Below, in pieces: positions 61,018 to 64,000 of a stretch of DNA of 64,000 nucleotides. Below the pieces are notes generated by a model. That model did not search any database, was not told the DNA's origin, and saw nothing but the letters and a program-made list of their open reading frames with translations. Every line of letters starts with the position of its first letter. Position 1 is the stretch's first letter. Origin of the DNA: Streptomyces sp. NBC_01314. Lineage in GTDB: Bacteria > Actinomycetota > Actinomycetes > Streptomycetales > Streptomycetaceae. Where the stretch lies: positions 3,038,001 through 3,102,000 of the forward strand of contig NZ_CP108394.1 in NCBI RefSeq assembly GCF_041435215.1. Direction: 5' to 3'. Made by a program: the position numbers and the translations under genes.

Positions 61018-63152
61018 TGCCCCGGCTCGCCTTCGCCCAGAGCTTCTGGGACGGCTACGACACCTTGGAGAAGCCGGTCCGAGCCGGAGTGCGCAAGGCC
61101 ATGGCGAAATTCCAGGCCATGAGCGCCGCCGAACTCAACGCGGACAAGGGACTGCACCTGGAGTCCGTCCAGAACGGCCGCGACCCGCGGATGCGCACCA
61201 TTCGCATCACCGACTTCTGGCGCGGGGTCGTGCTCGCCCCGGACGACGGCAGCGACATGTTCCTCCTCGTCAATGTCATGCCGCACGACGATGCCTATAC
61301 CTGGGCGGCGAAGCGTCTGTACAGCGCGAACTCCGCGACACGGGCCCTGGAGGTACGCAACGCCGTCGCCCTGGACGAGCTGACACCGCTGTACGAGACG
61401 GCCGCACGCACGGCTCCCCGGCTGCTGTTCGCGGACGTCTCCGACGGCACACTGCACGAACTCGGCATCGACGACCAGGTACGGCGCGCCGCGCGTTCAC
61501 TGGTGGACAAGGCTCAACTGGAGGCTTTCTCCACTCTGCTGCCGGAGGACCAGCTGGAGGTGCTCCAGTACCTCGCCGAGGGCTTCAGCCCGGAAGAGGT
61601 CTACCGGGATGTCGTGGCGGTACGTCGCCCCGCCGACGCGCCCGCCGAACCGGTCGAGGACCTGGCCACGGTGATCACCAACACGTCCGCCCGCATCCGA
61701 CTGGTCACCGGGCCACGGGAGTTGGAGGAGATGCTGGCGAAACCGTTCGCGGCCTGGCTCGTCTTCCTCCACCCCTCCCAGCGGCGCGTCGCCTACCGCA
61801 CCTCGTACGGCGGTCCCGTCCAGGTCACCGGGGGACCCGGCACGGGCAAGACCGTGGCTGCCCTCCACCGGGTCAAGCATCTGCTCGGCCGCTCCGAGGA
61901 CGGCCGCATCCTGCTCACCACGTACACGAACGCGCTCGCCGCCGGACTGCGCGAGATGCTCGGCCTGCTCCTCGACGAGGACGAGAAGCTGCTGGCGCGG
62001 GTCGATGTGACGACGGTCGACGCCTGCGCGAACGGCGTCGTGCGCGCGCACTCGGCGGCCGTGCCCAAACCGATCGGGGACCGGGAACAGCGGCAGTTGT
62101 GGGAGAAGGCGGTCAGGCAACTCGATCTGCCGTTCACCGCCCAGTTCCTGGCCCAGGAGTACCGGCACGTCGTTCTCGGCCAGAACCTCCGCGATCTCGA
62201 CGCCTACCTCGGCGCGAGCCGCCGCGGCCGTGGCACCGGTCTCGGTCCCGCGCGCCGGCGGGAGGTGTGGAGCGGCGTGGAGCGGTTCGAACAGTTGCTG
62301 CGCGACCGCGGCGAGACCACACACCTGCTCATCTGCGCCCGCGCGGCTGAGCTCCTGGCCGACGCGCAGGCTCCGTACGCCCATGTCGTCGTCGACGAGG
62401 CACAGGACCTGCATCCCGCGCAGTGGCGGGTGCTGCGCGCCGCCGTCTCCCCCGGCCCCGACGACCTGTTCGTCACCGGCGACCCGCATCAGCGGATCTA
62501 CGACTCCCGGGTGTCGCTGGGCTCGTTGGGCATCGCCACGGTCGGCCGCAGCTTCCGGTTGCGCGTCAACTACCGCTCCACGGAGGAGATCCTCGCCTGG
62601 TCGGCCCGGCTCCTCGCATCCGTCACCGTCGACGCGCTGGAGGGCGAGGGAACGGACTCGCTGGCCGGCTACCGCTCCCTGCTCCACGGCAGCCTCCCTC
62701 GGATGCGGGGCTACACCACCCGGCAGGAGGAGACCGAAGCGCTGGTGGAGCGGGTCCGAACCCTGCTCGCCGAGGGCCTCGCACCAGAGGAAATCGGTGT
62801 GTGCGCGCGCTTCAACCTCGCCCTGGACACGGCCGAGGAGAAACTGAAGGCCGCAGGCATCCCGGTACTACGGGGCAAAGGGCAGGTCAAGCAGGGATCC
62901 GAAGGGGTGCGGCTGGCGACCATGCACGCGATGAAGGGGCTGGAGTTCCGGGCGGTGTCCGTGCTCGGTGTCGCCGAGGGCACCGTCCCGTTCGCCCGTG
63001 AGATCACTCCGCGTGAGGCGGACCCGCTCCAGCACGATGCCGACCTGCTCCGTGAGCGCTGTCTGCTCTTCGTCGCCTGCACGCGCGCTCGCGAAACCCT
63101 GAGTGTCACGTGGAGCGGGACCGCAAGTCCCTTCCTTCCGCCCGTCGTCTGA
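61017..63152 (+). CDS. UvrD/REP-like helicase with N-terminal RelE-like domain
   Basis: Predicted 711 aa. ATG shares a base with the mcrC stop (TGATG). Residues ~1-105 form a RelE/ParE-type fold (FWDGYDTLEKPVRAGVRKAM, DPRMRTIRITDFWRGVVLAP). The superfamily 1 helicase core has Walker A VTGGPGTGKTVAALHRVKHL, motif II HVVVDEAQDLHPAQW, motif III FVTGDPHQRIYDSR, motif IV LRVNYRSTEEILAW and motif VI LLFVACTRARETLSV. Coupling to McrBC suggests the three work together, the helicase perhaps processing cut ends and the RelE-like part sensing or blocking translation. Confidence 0.85.
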   Translation: MPRLAFAQSFWDGYDTLEKPVRAGVRKAMAKFQAMSAAELNADKGLHLESVQNGRDPRMRTIRITDFWRGVVLAPDDGSDMFLLVNVMPHDDAYTWAAKRLYSANSATRALEVRNAVALDELTPLYETAARTAPRLLFADVSDGTLHELGIDDQVRRAARSLVDKAQLEAFSTLLPEDQLEVLQYLAEGFSPEEVYRDVVAVRRPADAPAEPVEDLATVITNTSARIRLVTGPRELEEMLAKPFAAWLVFLHPSQRRVAYRTSYGGPVQVTGGPGTGKTVAALHRVKHLLGRSEDGRILLTTYTNALAAGLREMLGLLLDEDEKLLARVDVTTVDACANGVVRAHSAAVPKPIGDREQRQLWEKAVRQLDLPFTAQFLAQEYRHVVLGQNLRDLDAYLGASRRGRGTGLGPARRREVWSGVERFEQLLRDRGETTHLLICARAAELLADAQAPYAHVVVDEAQDLHPAQWRVLRAAVSPGPDDLFVTGDPHQRIYDSRVSLGSLGIATVGRSFRLRVNYRSTEEILAWSARLLASVTVDALEGEGTDSLAGYRSLLHGSLPRMRGYTTRQEETEALVERVRTLLAEGLAPEEIGVCARFNLALDTAEEKLKAAGIPVLRGKGQVKQGSEGVRLATMHAMKGLEFRAVSVLGVAEGTVPFAREITPREADPLQHDADLLRERCLLFVACTRARETLSVTWSGTASPFLPPVV

Positions 63153-63172
63153 TCGGCAGCCCGGATCGGTCC

Positions 63173-64000
63173 TCATCCCTCCGGCGTCAGGGCGCCCGTT
63201 GCGAGTCCGTCACGGGCGACCTCGGCGAGCTGCCGACTCAGCTCGTCGACCTTGCGCATTCCCTCCTCGAACGCGGACAGGGCCCGGAAGGCAGAGCCGT
63301 ACCGACGCTGCTCGTCGATGCCCATACGGGGGATGCGTGAGCCCCTGCCGTCAAAGCGGTAGGTCCCGCTCGCGCTCGTTGATCTGCGGACGTTGGCGGA
63401 GCTGCGTAGGAAGCCCCGCAGATAGTCCGTGTCGAGCTGCTCGCTCGCCGAGACCGGCTCGGGACCGTCGTACGCCACGAGCCCGGCGCGGGCGAGATCC
63501 GCGACGCTGGTGGTGGCACCGTCCAGTGACCCCGGCCCGCCGCCCGTCGCCAGCTCGGGCAGAAGGGTGGCGAGTCGACGGATCTGGTCCTCCAGTTCCT
63601 TGCGCAAAGCGGCGTACTCACCAGGGTAGTCGCGATGCCGGGAACGGAGATGGCTCCCGGGTGTCAGGTCGACGGTGTCGTCGAGGAGTTCGATCAGTGG
63701 TACGTCGGCAACCTGGTCGGGGCGTGGTTCCAGGTCCCCGTCGGGGCTGTTGTCCGTCAGGTCGACCATGCGCACGGTGTGCTGCGTGTCCGCCCCTCCC
63801 GGACTCTCGGGACGCTGCAGACACCACAGATGGACAGGAAGGGCGTGCGAGGTCGCCGTACCTGGTGGCAGGGCGACCACTTGGCGCACGATGCCCCGGC
63901 GTACGAGTTCCGATCGGATGCGGCGACCTGCCTTGCGGTAGGCGACCGAAGCCGGCATGACCATGAGGACCTGGCCGCCGGCCACGGTGTGGGCGTAGGC
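63173..64000 (-). CDS. N6-adenine DNA methylase, C-terminal part
   Basis: Runs off the right edge; 275 residues are visible. The region GGQVLMVMPASVAYRKAGRR then IRSELVRRGIVRQVVALPPG and TATSHALPVHLWCLQRP is the conserved stretch after the NPPF motif of type I HsdM-like methylases. The rest (LTPGSHLRSRHRDYPGEYAA, EGMRKVDELSRQLAEVARDG) is helical, like HsdM/HsdS hybrids. Convergent with the helicase gene, 20 nt apart. It could belong to a type I or type IIG system further right, or supply the modification that the McrBC genes read. Confidence 0.75.
   Translation of the reverse strand, partial: AYAHTVAGGQVLMVMPASVAYRKAGRRIRSELVRRGIVRQVVALPPGTATSHALPVHLWCLQRPESPGGADTQHTVRMVDLTDNSPDGDLEPRPDQVADVPLIELLDDTVDLTPGSHLRSRHRDYPGEYAALRKELEDQIRRLATLLPELATGGGPGSLDGATTSVADLARAGLVAYDGPEPVSASEQLDTDYLRGFLRSSANVRRSTSASGTYRFDGRGSRIPRMGIDEQRRYGSAFRALSAFEEGMRKVDELSRQLAEVARDGLATGALTPEG

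Overview
The window is high-GC actinobacterial DNA, almost certainly Streptomyces. Coding regions have strong third-position GC bias, GTG starts are common, Shine-Dalgarno sequences are AAGGAGG-like, and Scr1-type HTH/DUF397/HATPase regulator sets and Streptomyces-style inverted intergenic repeats are present. The mix of catabolic islands, decayed genes, two ISAs1-family insertion sequences and defence genes suggests an accessory chromosome arm rather than the core.

Left third (about 1.3-19.3 kb): an aromatic-acid catabolic island. It holds a complete LIV-type ABC importer (binding lipoprotein, two permeases, two ATPases), a secreted tannase/feruloyl-esterase-family hydrolase, and the aerobic hybrid benzoyl-CoA (box) pathway: boxC, boxB, a benzoate-CoA ligase, separate FAD reductase and 7Fe ferredoxin genes where a fused BoxA would be expected, an amidohydrolase, a 3-hydroxyacyl-CoA dehydrogenase, a PaaY-like protein and a boxD-like aldehyde dehydrogenase, plus a PaaX-family repressor. 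Three promoters share the layout TTGNCG-N16-TAGA; two of them also share a TACA-N25-TGTA dyad that could be the operator.

19.3-20.9 kb is a graveyard: a truncated gene behind boxD, a broken sensor kinase, and a frameshifted conserved hypothetical. 20.9-30.2 kb is a plant-glycan locus (secreted GH43 arabinanase-like enzyme with a CBM13 lectin domain, sugar ABC importer, LacI regulator, GH78 rhamnosidase) tied together by three copies of a GGAACGTT-centred operator. Together with the tannase and box genes the first 30 kb reads as a plant cell-wall and phenolic-ester utilisation region.

30.2-42.5 kb is a mosaic cut by two insertion sequences: fragments of a second GH78 gene, the first ~45 codons of a possible DUF4297/Cap4-like nuclease gene, a kinase-like gene directly abutting an IS end, a Ham1-type NTP pyrophosphatase, then a minus-strand operon encoding an NDP kinase, a TPR-like small protein, a CYTH triphosphate-tunnel protein, an HD hydrolase, an unrecognised 464-aa protein and a methyltransferase. 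That nucleotide-handling set is my first candidate for an undescribed system. A large N6-adenine methylase, 5'-truncated by the second IS, follows.

43-50.6 kb carries Scr1/DUF5753 HTH regulators, their small DUF397/DUF6879 partners and HATPase proteins, some decayed. 50.8-52.6 kb is a compact, less GC-rich two-gene unit: a 94-aa protein resembling effector-associated constant components and a 487-aa protein with an HETSH zinc-protease-like motif; this is my second candidate. 52.7-64 kb is a defence island: a frameshifted AbiEii-like nucleotidyltransferase with partner, two large unrecognised proteins and a truncated UvrD helicase on the minus strand, then on the plus strand an McrB-like AAA+ gene (frameshifted at a TC repeat), McrC, and a helicase with an N-terminal RelE-like domain. 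A partial N6-adenine methylase runs off the right edge.
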